Shown piece by piece: positions 16,397 through 23,647 of a stretch of 64,000 nucleotides of DNA. A program made the translations under genes and the position numbers. This stretch comes from Bdellovibrionales bacterium RIFOXYC1_FULL_37_79. Lineage in GTDB: Bacteria; Bdellovibrionota; Bacteriovoracia; Bacteriovoracales; Bacteriovoracaceae. The notes beneath the pieces were generated by a model. The model did not search any database, was not told the origin of the DNA, and saw nothing but the letters and a program-made list of their open reading frames with translations. Location of the stretch: NCBI GenBank assembly GCA_001770015.1, contig MEQB01000073.1, positions 1-64,000 on the forward strand, given 5' to 3'. Numbering within the stretch: the stretch's first letter is position 1; the number at the start of each line of letters is the position of its first letter.

Positions 16397-17545
16397 CTGA
16401 TTTATCAAAGATTATTTCAGGATTTAAAGGGTAACAAAAGTTATTTTATTTTTGGTCCAAGAGGGACTGGTAAGTCTTTTTGGATACGAAATAATTTAAG
16501 GCCGGATATTTATATAAATCTACTTGATGATAAGGTTTATCGTCGTCTGCTGGCGGAACCATCACGGCTTGGCGATTATATTACCAAACCTGATCCTCAG
16601 GTGATCGTTATTGATGAAATTCAAAAAATTCCAGCATTAACGGATGAAGTTCATAGACTCATTGAAGAAAAGAAGTGGAAATTTATTTTGACTGGATCGA
16701 GCGCTAGAAAACTTCGTCGCAGTCATGCCAATCTGCTGGCTGGACGGGCGCTTAATCTAAGTTTTTATCCGTTGGTGGCAAGAGAACTTGGGGATGATTT
16801 TAATTTGTCAGATTCACTACGGTTTGGCCACTTACCTAGTATCAACTCCGAACCAGACAAGGAGAAGTTTCTGCAAGCCTACTTAAATACGTATTTAAGA
16901 GAGGAGATCATTCAAGAGGGAATAGTTAGAAATGTTGATGTTTTTTCCAGATTTTTAGAATCTGCATCCTTTTCTCAAGGGGCCATATTAAATGTTCGAA
17001 GTGTTGCTAAAGACGTTGGCAAAGATCCTAAAGTCATTAATGAGTATTTTCAGATACTGGAGGATTTACTTATTGCAGTCAGGCTACCTGTCTTTCATCA
17101 GAAGGCCAGGCGAAAGTTAACTACGAGACCTAAATTTTATTTTTTTGATGTAGGAGTATATCGAGCGATTCGTCCTATTGGGCCACTAGATGATGAAAAT
17201 GCCATTAATGGACATTGTCTTGAGACACTCATCTTTCAAGAACTGCGGGCCCTTAATGATCACTTAAGCTGGGGGTTTCATCTTTATTTCTGGCACACCA
17301 GAGAAAATCTGGAAATTGATTTTGTTCTTTACGGAAAGAAAGGGCTTGTCGCTATCGAGGTAAAAAGCTCTAATCGTTTTTCGGATGATGATCTTAAAGC
17401 ACTACGTTTATTTAAAAGTGAGTATCGCATGGCCAAATGTTTTTTTATCTACGGCGGTGATGAAGAATATCTCAAGGATGAAATACGGATTATTCCTGTG
17501 AGAAAATTTATCATAAAACCGGAAGATTATTTTTTTAATGAATAG
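16397..17545 (+). CDS. DUF4143 AAA ATPase, apparent CTG start
   Basis: The full frame encodes 382 residues. It shows Walker A (GPRGTGKS, residues 22-29), Walker B (VIVIDEIQK), sensor-like ILTGSSARKLR, LLAGRA, and the C-terminal DUF4143 nuclease-like part with EIDFVLYGKKG and AIEVKSS. Such ATPases are common in mobile and defence-rich regions; their function is poorly known. AGGTGAT lies before CTG at 16397, giving LIYQRLFQDL, the family's usual N-terminus (MIYRRLL). The first standard start in frame is GTG 16601, which would delete the Walker A motif. So either CTG is used, or an ATG was lost and the gene is silenced. Confidence 0.8.
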   Translation: MIYQRLFQDLKGNKSYFIFGPRGTGKSFWIRNNLRPDIYINLLDDKVYRRLLAEPSRLGDYITKPDPQVIVIDEIQKIPALTDEVHRLIEEKKWKFILTGSSARKLRRSHANLLAGRALNLSFYPLVARELGDDFNLSDSLRFGHLPSINSEPDKEKFLQAYLNTYLREEIIQEGIVRNVDVFSRFLESASFSQGAILNVRSVAKDVGKDPKVINEYFQILEDLLIAVRLPVFHQKARRKLTTRPKFYFFDVGVYRAIRPIGPLDDENAINGHCLETLIFQELRALNDHLSWGFHLYFWHTRENLEIDFVLYGKKGLVAIEVKSSNRFSDDDLKALRLFKSEYRMAKCFFIYGGDEEYLKDEIRIIPVRKFIIKPEDYFFNE

Positions 17546-17669
17546 GATTCATATTTTTAACCTTTTGAAAAAAGAATCGAATCAATTTTCATCGAAGTTC
17601 AGTAATCTGACAATTTTCCGACAAGATGATCCCTGATGCAACGATAGTCGTTGGAAACTTTATAAAAAT

Positions 17670-18023
17670 TTAGTTTATATCGTGCGCCCTGTAATAGTAC
17701 GTTGATCTACCCATTATGGCCTCACCCCCTCCAATAGCAATAGTTATCGCTTCATCTAAAAATGAGCCATTCATAGAATCAATTCCAAAGACACTTGTAT
17801 CAGCTCCCGCAACGACAGAGTTTAAAAAGTAAATTGCAATCGTTTTTTTATTTTTTGACAAAGTTATTTTAAACTCAGACGTTCCAGTAGTATTTATTTC
17901 AATACACACTCTAAATGGGTTTAGATTCCATGTCTGACCGTCTCCAGATAGCTCGAAGCATTGGTTGGCAAAAGATATTTGCGGTACTAACAAAAAAAAT
18001 AAAATAAATAAAAGACTTTTCAT
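17670..18023 (-). CDS. Small exported protein
   Basis: The ATG at 18023, with AGAGGA upstream, gives 117 residues. The signal peptide is MKSLLFILFFLLVPQISFA. Two cysteines (NQCFEL and RVCIEI) lie early in the mature part and may pair. The rest is beta-rich and ends GRSTYYYRAHDIN. No domain is recognised. It sits between two DUF4143 ATPase genes, convergent with the first. Confidence 0.7.
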   Translation of the reverse strand: MKSLLFILFFLLVPQISFANQCFELSGDGQTWNLNPFRVCIEINTTGTSEFKITLSKNKKTIAIYFLNSVVAGADTSVFGIDSMNGSFLDEAITIAIGGGEAIMGRSTYYYRAHDIN

Positions 18024-18386
18024 AGCTTCCTCTTGTAACACATATGGGCCAACATAAAAAATTAAAGCAAAATGTGAAATACCATGCTTGCTGGTAATGA
18101 ATTAGTTCTATGTTGAAAAGCACTAATTTTTATTACGATATTCCCACTGCAATATTCAACAGGGATGCTCCATTTAACCTTTCACAATTTTTTCCGAGTT
18201 AACTCTGATGAAATGAAAATAGTCCCCTATCTGAAGTTAATCATGCATTTGAGATGTTAAGTATTGTAACATGTGTATCCGGTAAATAATCTGATCACAC
18301 TCAGTATAACTTTTTCATTTTGTCTAAAATTGCTTATAAATATTTAAAATATTTCTTAAATGTGAATGGCATTTATCTAATTAATT
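18024..18386. other. Intergenic stretch, nothing seen
   Basis: I find no gene, repeat or clear hairpin here. It should contain the promoter for the exported gene at 17670-18023 and the end of the ATPase transcript from the right. Confidence 0.5.
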
Positions 18387-19550
18387 CTATTTTTTAAAAA
18401 GAATTTCTAGGCCTTTTTGCCAATATAGTGCCCTGGTTTTTCCAAACATTTGCTCAAGCGGATCATTAGATAGTAACCACCTCTGCGCTTTTTTATCAAT
18501 ATCAGGCCCCAGTGATTCGAGTGACTTTACATCATTAACATCAACTTTTATTTTAGATTTAATTTCTATCAATAATTTATTTTCCCCAGGGCGATCAATA
18601 ATTAAATCAATTTCGACATCTTCTTTGGTTCTTAAATATGAAAAGCTCCAATCAAAACGATGATAGGAGGCATTTTTTATTATATCTAATATCACCCAAT
18701 GCTCAAAGGCATCTCCCCAGATAGAAGTTTGAGGAAGCATTTCAATAGTTAACGTTTTATTTAATGCGCGAACAATTCCAGGATCTATAAAATAAAATTT
18801 GGGGGCAACCTTTTGCGCCTTTCGAACAGAGCGATTATAAGACGGCAGTATAAATCCCATCATCGTATCCTCTAAAATTTCAAAATAATTAGCAACGGTA
18901 ACATCATCAACTCCTATTTCTTTAGCAATCTTTGATTTATTAATAATCTTCCCATTCATTTGGGCCGCTACCGCAAGAAATTTTCTAAATGGTACCAACT
19001 GTCTTACCCATTGTTCCTCTTGAATTTCTTTTTGCAAATAAGTTCCGACATAGGCATTTAAATATTCTCTTGCGGAGAGATCATCTTCGACCAAAATTGC
19101 ATCCGGTAATCCTCCTCTTTCCAATACCTTTTTTAAATTAAATCTACTTCCAAGTTCAAAGGTACTAAATGGATAAAGATGGTAAACCCATGCTCTACCG
19201 GCCAAGAGATTCATCCCTTTTTGTTTCAATCTTCGACTACTAGATCCCGTTAAAATGAATTTCCTTTTATTTTTTTGAATTTGTCTTTGAACAATATCAA
19301 GCAATTTAGGAAGTTTTTGCACTTCATCAAGCACTATCACTTTTTTAACATTTTCAGGGGATTCAATAATTTTTTCAAAACGAGAAGGATCAATTAAAAA
19401 TTGATCAAAAACTTGAACATCAAGCAAGTCAATCATCAAAGCATTTTTCTTTGAATACATTTTTTGCAAAAACGTGGTTTTACCTGATCCACGGGGCCCA
19501 AACAAAAAGTAACTATTTGACTTCGTTGGGACGAGTCTTCTCTTTAACAT
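18387..19550 (-). CDS. DUF4143 AAA ATPase
   Basis: Starting at ATG 19550 (GGAGG three bases upstream) the protein has 387 residues. Walker A is GPRGSGKT (near residue 20), Walker B VIVLDEVQK, followed by FILTGSSSRRLK and LLAGRA; the C-terminal half carries EIDLIIDRPG and LIEIKSK, the DUF4143 restriction-nuclease-like site (D...ExK). It is clearly related to the ATPase at 16397, with long near-identical motifs such as KFILTGSS and NLLAGRA, yet they are not recent duplicates. The extra upstream residues from 19625 lack a start signal. Function unknown. Confidence 0.88.
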   Translation of the reverse strand: MLKRRLVPTKSNSYFLFGPRGSGKTTFLQKMYSKKNALMIDLLDVQVFDQFLIDPSRFEKIIESPENVKKVIVLDEVQKLPKLLDIVQRQIQKNKRKFILTGSSSRRLKQKGMNLLAGRAWVYHLYPFSTFELGSRFNLKKVLERGGLPDAILVEDDLSAREYLNAYVGTYLQKEIQEEQWVRQLVPFRKFLAVAAQMNGKIINKSKIAKEIGVDDVTVANYFEILEDTMMGFILPSYNRSVRKAQKVAPKFYFIDPGIVRALNKTLTIEMLPQTSIWGDAFEHWVILDIIKNASYHRFDWSFSYLRTKEDVEIDLIIDRPGENKLLIEIKSKIKVDVNDVKSLESLGPDIDKKAQRWLLSNDPLEQMFGKTRALYWQKGLEILFKK

Positions 19551-19640
19551 AATCCTCCATCTATTTCTGATCTCTAATCCGAATTTTAACGCCAAATCCT
19601 GATTTGTGTCAAGAGAAGAATTCACTCAACCTGTTCCAAA

Positions 19641-21041
19641 TCACTGCTCTATCTTAAAGAAATCTTTTATTACCCTGTACCAAAATTCCATTTGTTTGCT
19701 ATCGCCTCCATCAAAACCGTGTCCATATGGATGGGTAATAACTTTTACCAAATCTTTTTCAGCCTTTTCTTGGAATTGATAGGCTCCTAAAGGATTACAA
19801 ATACCTTCTTCGTCCTCGCCTGCTATAATAACCATTTCACCCTGAATTTTGTCGATATGATGATAAGGGGATTGCTCAAAATAAGCTTGAGTATTACAAA
19901 ACTTTCTACCCGGAGGGTAAAATAGCAGTAGATGTTCCTCAAAGTGTTTTCTTTCAACTTTTTTAATTTTTTCCCACTGCTTATCAGTAAATTTATCTTT
20001 CAAACGATAGCATAAGGCTCCTCCCGTCCAATCATCATCTCTAAAATCTAAATCAAGCCCCTCTTGCTGGTTATAAGAGGTCATTGGTTTGAAAAAATTG
20101 TAATAGCCGTCAACCGTATTAAGTATCCCACTAGAAACAATGGTTTTTTCAATTTGATAGTCTTTGGAAATTTCACCCAGTCTGGTTGCTAACAAAGCTG
20201 CAATATGCCCTCCACGAGAGTGACCAATCACTCTTAAGGCCTTCTTATCAAAATTAACCTTTTTCGATAACTCATTAAGCGCAGTGATAATATCTTTCAA
20301 ACTGTGATTATGCATTTGACCAATGCCTGTATTTCGAAAAGTGTTACCAAGATATTTTTTACCTCTAACGTTTGCAAATAAAACTATTTGATTATTACTA
20401 AGTAAATAATTAGGAGTCTGATCTTCCATGTAATTATTTTCTTCCACTTCAGGAGTATGAATACTTGTTTCTCCTAAAATCAATATTACGACCTTGTATT
20501 TGTGATTAGGATCATAATTAGGAGGTAAAGCATATAGTGAATAAAAGGAAATTCCATCATGTGCTTTTAAATTCATAATCAATCTACGAGAATCAACGTT
20601 ATAAAGTGGTAAGGCTTCCCAGTCTACTGAGTCCGGCCAATTAAAGTCAGATAAAATTAGCTTTCTAAAAATCTGGCCATTTTCTAACGATCTTTTATAT
20701 AGATAATTGTGCGGCTCATTTTGGTATTCCGAGCGCCAAGGTCGAGTATAATAATTTTTTCCGGCCACATTGGTGTAACCCTCGTTCTCGAGTATTTCAT
20801 CATTTATTTTTCCATCGCTAAATATTGTTGCAAACCTAAGAATTCTCGATTTCTTATCCAAATGCACATGATACAGTATACGTTTTGCTCCGTTGGAATC
20901 GATCCAATCTTTTAGCAAAACCTCATTAGGTTTAAGATTCCAATCCAATGATGAAGGATGACGTGCAAATTGATCAGAAGGTAGATAAGAACAAGAATTG
21001 AATAATATCAAAACACATAAGGCCATCAGGTAACATTTCAT
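19641..21041 (-). CDS. Lipoprotein alpha/beta hydrolase (S9 peptidase-like)
   Basis: The 466-residue protein begins with a lipoprotein signal (LCVLILFNSC, acylated Cys at 17), so it should be anchored in the inner or outer membrane facing the periplasm or outside. The C-terminal half is an alpha/beta hydrolase: GHSRGG with nucleophile S275, an acidic residue in VIIAGEDEEG, and a late HPYGHGFDGG with the likely catalytic His. VRGKKYLGNTFRNTG before the nucleophile recalls prolyl-oligopeptidase (S9) enzymes. The N-terminal ~170 residues look beta-rich, perhaps a reduced propeller. A secreted peptidase or esterase is likely; substrate unknown. Confidence 0.82.
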   Translation of the reverse strand: MKCYLMALCVLILFNSCSYLPSDQFARHPSSLDWNLKPNEVLLKDWIDSNGAKRILYHVHLDKKSRILRFATIFSDGKINDEILENEGYTNVAGKNYYTRPWRSEYQNEPHNYLYKRSLENGQIFRKLILSDFNWPDSVDWEALPLYNVDSRRLIMNLKAHDGISFYSLYALPPNYDPNHKYKVVILILGETSIHTPEVEENNYMEDQTPNYLLSNNQIVLFANVRGKKYLGNTFRNTGIGQMHNHSLKDIITALNELSKKVNFDKKALRVIGHSRGGHIAALLATRLGEISKDYQIEKTIVSSGILNTVDGYYNFFKPMTSYNQQEGLDLDFRDDDWTGGALCYRLKDKFTDKQWEKIKKVERKHFEEHLLLFYPPGRKFCNTQAYFEQSPYHHIDKIQGEMVIIAGEDEEGICNPLGAYQFQEKAEKDLVKVITHPYGHGFDGGDSKQMEFWYRVIKDFFKIEQ

Positions 21042-21288
21042 AAGTAATATATCGGTTTTAAATCATCTTACCTAAATATGTTTTAGCACAGCGATTATCC
21101 CTACCCAATTAAACGTCCGCAACCTATCTAACTAAATAAATTTTAATTAGTAAAATTCATTAAATCCCCATTGTTGGCAAACTTTACGGAATGAAGTTGA
21201 ATAAATTATACGCAGCGTTAATTATACTGGAATTTAATCCATATCTCCCCTATAATCATGTCCTTAGACTCAATATTTGGAATAAAAA

Positions 21289-22203
21289 ATGAAGATTGCC
21301 CTGTATTGGAACAGTTTAAAAATAATCGTTACTCTCAATTTAATAATCTCATCGGTATTCGCATCACCCATTTCAAAAAACATTGAACTGATTGGTTTTG
21401 AAGTAAATCCAAGCGAGATTGTTTCTAAAAAATTATACAGCAAAAAAGATAAGAGCTGCAACCCAACCGCACTTTTCAATTCCTTAATATTAAGCAACGC
21501 CGAAATTGGACAAGAGTTTCTCAGCAAACTTGGAAATGGAAATAAAAAAAATAAATATAATAATTTTCTTTCATATGCTCAAAAGGTTGCACCACATCTT
21601 TATGCTGACGGTATGGCCTCCACTGAAGCTTATTTGGCCTTGAATGAAATCAATGCCGATGCTAATGAAAAACTTGGACTTCAACCGACCTCATTTCATC
21701 GATCTCCAAAAGAAAACCAAGATAAATTTTTACACAGAATACATGAGTATATTAAACATTCAATTGAACGCGGTTTCCCTCCCGTAGTTTCTATTCATGG
21801 GTTTTATTCTTATTTTGACGAAGAAACTAAACAATATGGTCAAAAACAAGGTGGGGCACATGCTTTAACCATCACTGCAGTTCAAAAGTCTATTGCAGAT
21901 AAAAATCATAGTTTTATCATTGAATTATTAGATCCTGATGACGGCCTTATTTTCAATGCAATGATTAGTAACTCTAGTTATGAAAAGCATTATGGATCGA
22001 TGATCAACGTTGGATTCAATCCATTAACCGGCGAAGAACTAGCAAGCTGGTCAGCTAATATTGACAGAGCAAGCCCTTATTTGCATGTATCAATTGGTGA
22101 TATTCCTCTCGGAAATAATAGTAACGATAGAGGATTTTGGTCAAGACATCTTCTTCTTCTAAAATTTGGACTGGGTATTTTCAACCATTCATTGTATGAC
22201 TGA
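21289..22203 (+). CDS. Exported putative cysteine peptidase (C39/papain-like fold)
   Basis: The protein has 304 residues with a hydrophobic N-terminal signal ending near SSVFAS. The mature part shows the order Cys-His-Asp of papain-like peptidases: KSCNPTALFNSL (Cys near 62), then about 130 residues later GGAHALTITAVQ (His), then IIELLDPDDG (acidic residue). The glycine before and aliphatic run after the His match C39-type enzymes. No other cysteine competes as nucleophile. This is inference from motif order; a non-catalytic relative is possible. A GGAAT before the ATG serves as ribosome-binding site. A probable terminator follows. Confidence 0.6.
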   Translation: MKIALYWNSLKIIVTLNLIISSVFASPISKNIELIGFEVNPSEIVSKKLYSKKDKSCNPTALFNSLILSNAEIGQEFLSKLGNGNKKNKYNNFLSYAQKVAPHLYADGMASTEAYLALNEINADANEKLGLQPTSFHRSPKENQDKFLHRIHEYIKHSIERGFPPVVSIHGFYSYFDEETKQYGQKQGGAHALTITAVQKSIADKNHSFIIELLDPDDGLIFNAMISNSSYEKHYGSMINVGFNPLTGEELASWSANIDRASPYLHVSIGDIPLGNNSNDRGFWSRHLLLLKFGLGIFNHSLYD

Positions 22204-22231
22204 TAAATGTTGCCCACTCGTAAGCAACTAA

Positions 22232-22321
22232 AGCAAACAAATAGTTAGTGAAGTTTTCTTTATCTGGATGCAACAGGTGTATTTTCCTTTCGCTTCACCT
22301 CTTTATCTAATATTTGTTTTT
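22232..22321 (+). terminator. Long interrupted hairpin with T tract
   Basis: AAACAAATAGTTAG near 22232-22245 pairs with CTAATATTTGTTT near 22308-22321 with one bulge, and GTGAAG/CTTCAC inside extends the stem; TTTTTT follows. It lies just downstream of the 21289-22203 gene. The loop is large, so it is a moderate candidate. Confidence 0.4.
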
Positions 22322-22498
22322 TCTAGCAAGTGAATTTCCAATTGAGTGGGATTAATTTTGCGAGGAATCAAAGACAAATTGACACCGATTTTTTTGCCCC
22401 TTGCAAAGCAGTAATCGTTTTAAATATCACTAGATTACAATTTGTTTTGGCAATAGTTTTGCAAACTGGTTTTTTGAATAAAACAAAAAGGAGTGCGT

Positions 22499-23068
22499 AT
22501 GAAAATTTTCGATAAGCTGCTTTATTTAATTTGTACATTTATTTTAATAACGAATATTTCAATTGCAGATGATCTTAATTTAAAAATTATTGATGATTAT
22601 TTGAATACCATAAAAAATGTTGAATGCCATTTGAATGCAGATTGCGATTTAAATCAAAGGTGCATTAATGGAATATGTAGAGAAAATGATAGAATCTGTT
22701 CGTCCAGCGGAGATTGTCCCGGAAGTGAAAGATGTATAAGCGGAAGATGCACCGGCGGAGTTGGTGGAGTTTGTTCAACCAGTGGAGATTGTCCCGGAAG
22801 TGAAAGATGTATAAGCGGAAGATGCACCGGCGGAGTTGGTGGAGTTTGTTCAACCAGTGGAGATTGTCCCGGCAGTGAAAGATGTATAAGTGGAAGATGC
22901 ACCGGCGGAGTCAGTGGAGTTTGTTCAACCAGTGGAGATTGTCCCGGCAGTGAAAGATGTATAAGTGGAAGATGCACCGGCGGAGTTGGTGGGGTTTGTT
23001 CAACCAGTGGAGATTGTCCCGGCAGTGAAAGATGTATAAGTGGAAGATGTACCCAACGAGAAAATTAA
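22499..23068 (+). CDS. Exported Cys-rich tandem-repeat protein
   Basis: AAAGGAG lies five bases before the ATG at 22499; the protein has 189 residues. After the signal peptide (MKIFDKLLYLICTFILITNISIA) and a short linker comes a degenerate unit, CHLNADCDLNQRCINGICRE, then five near-identical 25-residue units of the form CSTSGDCPGSERCISGRC plus TGGVGGV. Each unit has four cysteines spaced C-x5-C-x5-C-x4-C, resembling small disulfide knots of extracellular Cys-rich repeats. It is very probably secreted or surface-exposed, perhaps adhesive or toxin-like. Copy number is likely variable because the DNA repeats are almost exact. A strong terminator follows. Confidence 0.88.
   Translation: MKIFDKLLYLICTFILITNISIADDLNLKIIDDYLNTIKNVECHLNADCDLNQRCINGICRENDRICSSSGDCPGSERCISGRCTGGVGGVCSTSGDCPGSERCISGRCTGGVGGVCSTSGDCPGSERCISGRCTGGVSGVCSTSGDCPGSERCISGRCTGGVGGVCSTSGDCPGSERCISGRCTQREN
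22697..23053 (+). repeat. 75-bp in-frame tandem repeat, nearly five units
   Basis: Units begin at 22697, 22772, 22847, 22922 and 22997; the last is cut at 23053. The period is exactly 75 bp (25 codons). The first two units share GGAAGTGAAAG and AGCGGAAGA, the last three GGCAGTGAAAG and AGTGGAAGA, so the array grew by duplicating blocks, not by independent drift. Confidence 0.95.
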
Positions 23069-23098
23069 ATCAATTGATTGCTGTTCTTAAAATAAACA

Positions 23099-23147
23099 AC
23101 TTAAAACTTGATTTGGTAATAGAAAAGGATCAAGTTTTAAGTTTTTA
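23099..23147 (+). terminator. Strong rho-independent terminator
   Basis: ACTTAAAACTTGAT (23099-23112) is perfectly complementary to ATCAAGTTTTAAGT (23129-23142), with a 16-base loop and TTTT after the stem. It ends the transcript of the tandem-repeat gene. Confidence 0.75.
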
Positions 23148-23647
23148 AATCAAATTTTTGAAATTCAAACCAATAGGTAATGGCGATGTCCTTTGTGCTT
23201 ATGAGTTAAACTACAAGTTATTTATAAATACTTGCACTCAAATTGATAAGAACTTAACTGCGCCCCTTTCTCCTAGTACACTCCCATTTAAGAGCACGAC
23301 TTATTCTAATACGGCGGCCAATCGATATATACTGCCTTCATTTTTTTAGAAGATGGATGTCCCATGGATCTTAAAAAAAATTCAATATGGAGATTTAATA
23401 GTTCGTAAGGATATTTAGTTTAAGCACCATATTGCGTGTCCCATCAGTAACCAAATGTGCTTTGATCAAATTATCCTAATACTATCCCCTCTAATATTTA
23501 GAGACATCATGACTCACTAAATATTATCTAACCAATATATGCTTAACATTTTTGATCTGTGTCTGATTCAAATTGACATAATCACAAAAAAAAGTCTCTT
23601 AATTTGATATTATTTTTTTGTACCAAATAAATTTTTGTATTTTATAA
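23148..23647. other. Intergenic stretch, no gene seen
   Basis: The 63-residue frame at 23158-23349 has no ribosome-binding site and no protein-like pattern. A perfect 9-bp inverted repeat AATATTTAG/CTAAATATT lies at 23493-23501 and 23517-23525 without a T tract. Nothing else stands out. Confidence 0.45.

Noticed and set aside
16234-16434. Possible 66-residue protein before the DUF4143 ATPase
   Set aside because: It spans two hairpins, overlaps the ATPase start in another frame and has no family-like pattern.
22654-22977. Antisense open frames across the tandem repeat
   Set aside because: They arise only because a 75-bp period keeps the opposite frames open; the plus-strand gene has signal peptide and ribosome-binding site.
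22697-23053. CRISPR-like regular repeat spacing
   Set aside because: The units are contiguous, in frame and 75 bp long with no spacers; they encode Cys-rich protein repeats.
23158-23349. 63-residue frame after the tandem-repeat gene
   Set aside because: It begins right after a strong terminator without a start signal and lacks protein-like pattern.
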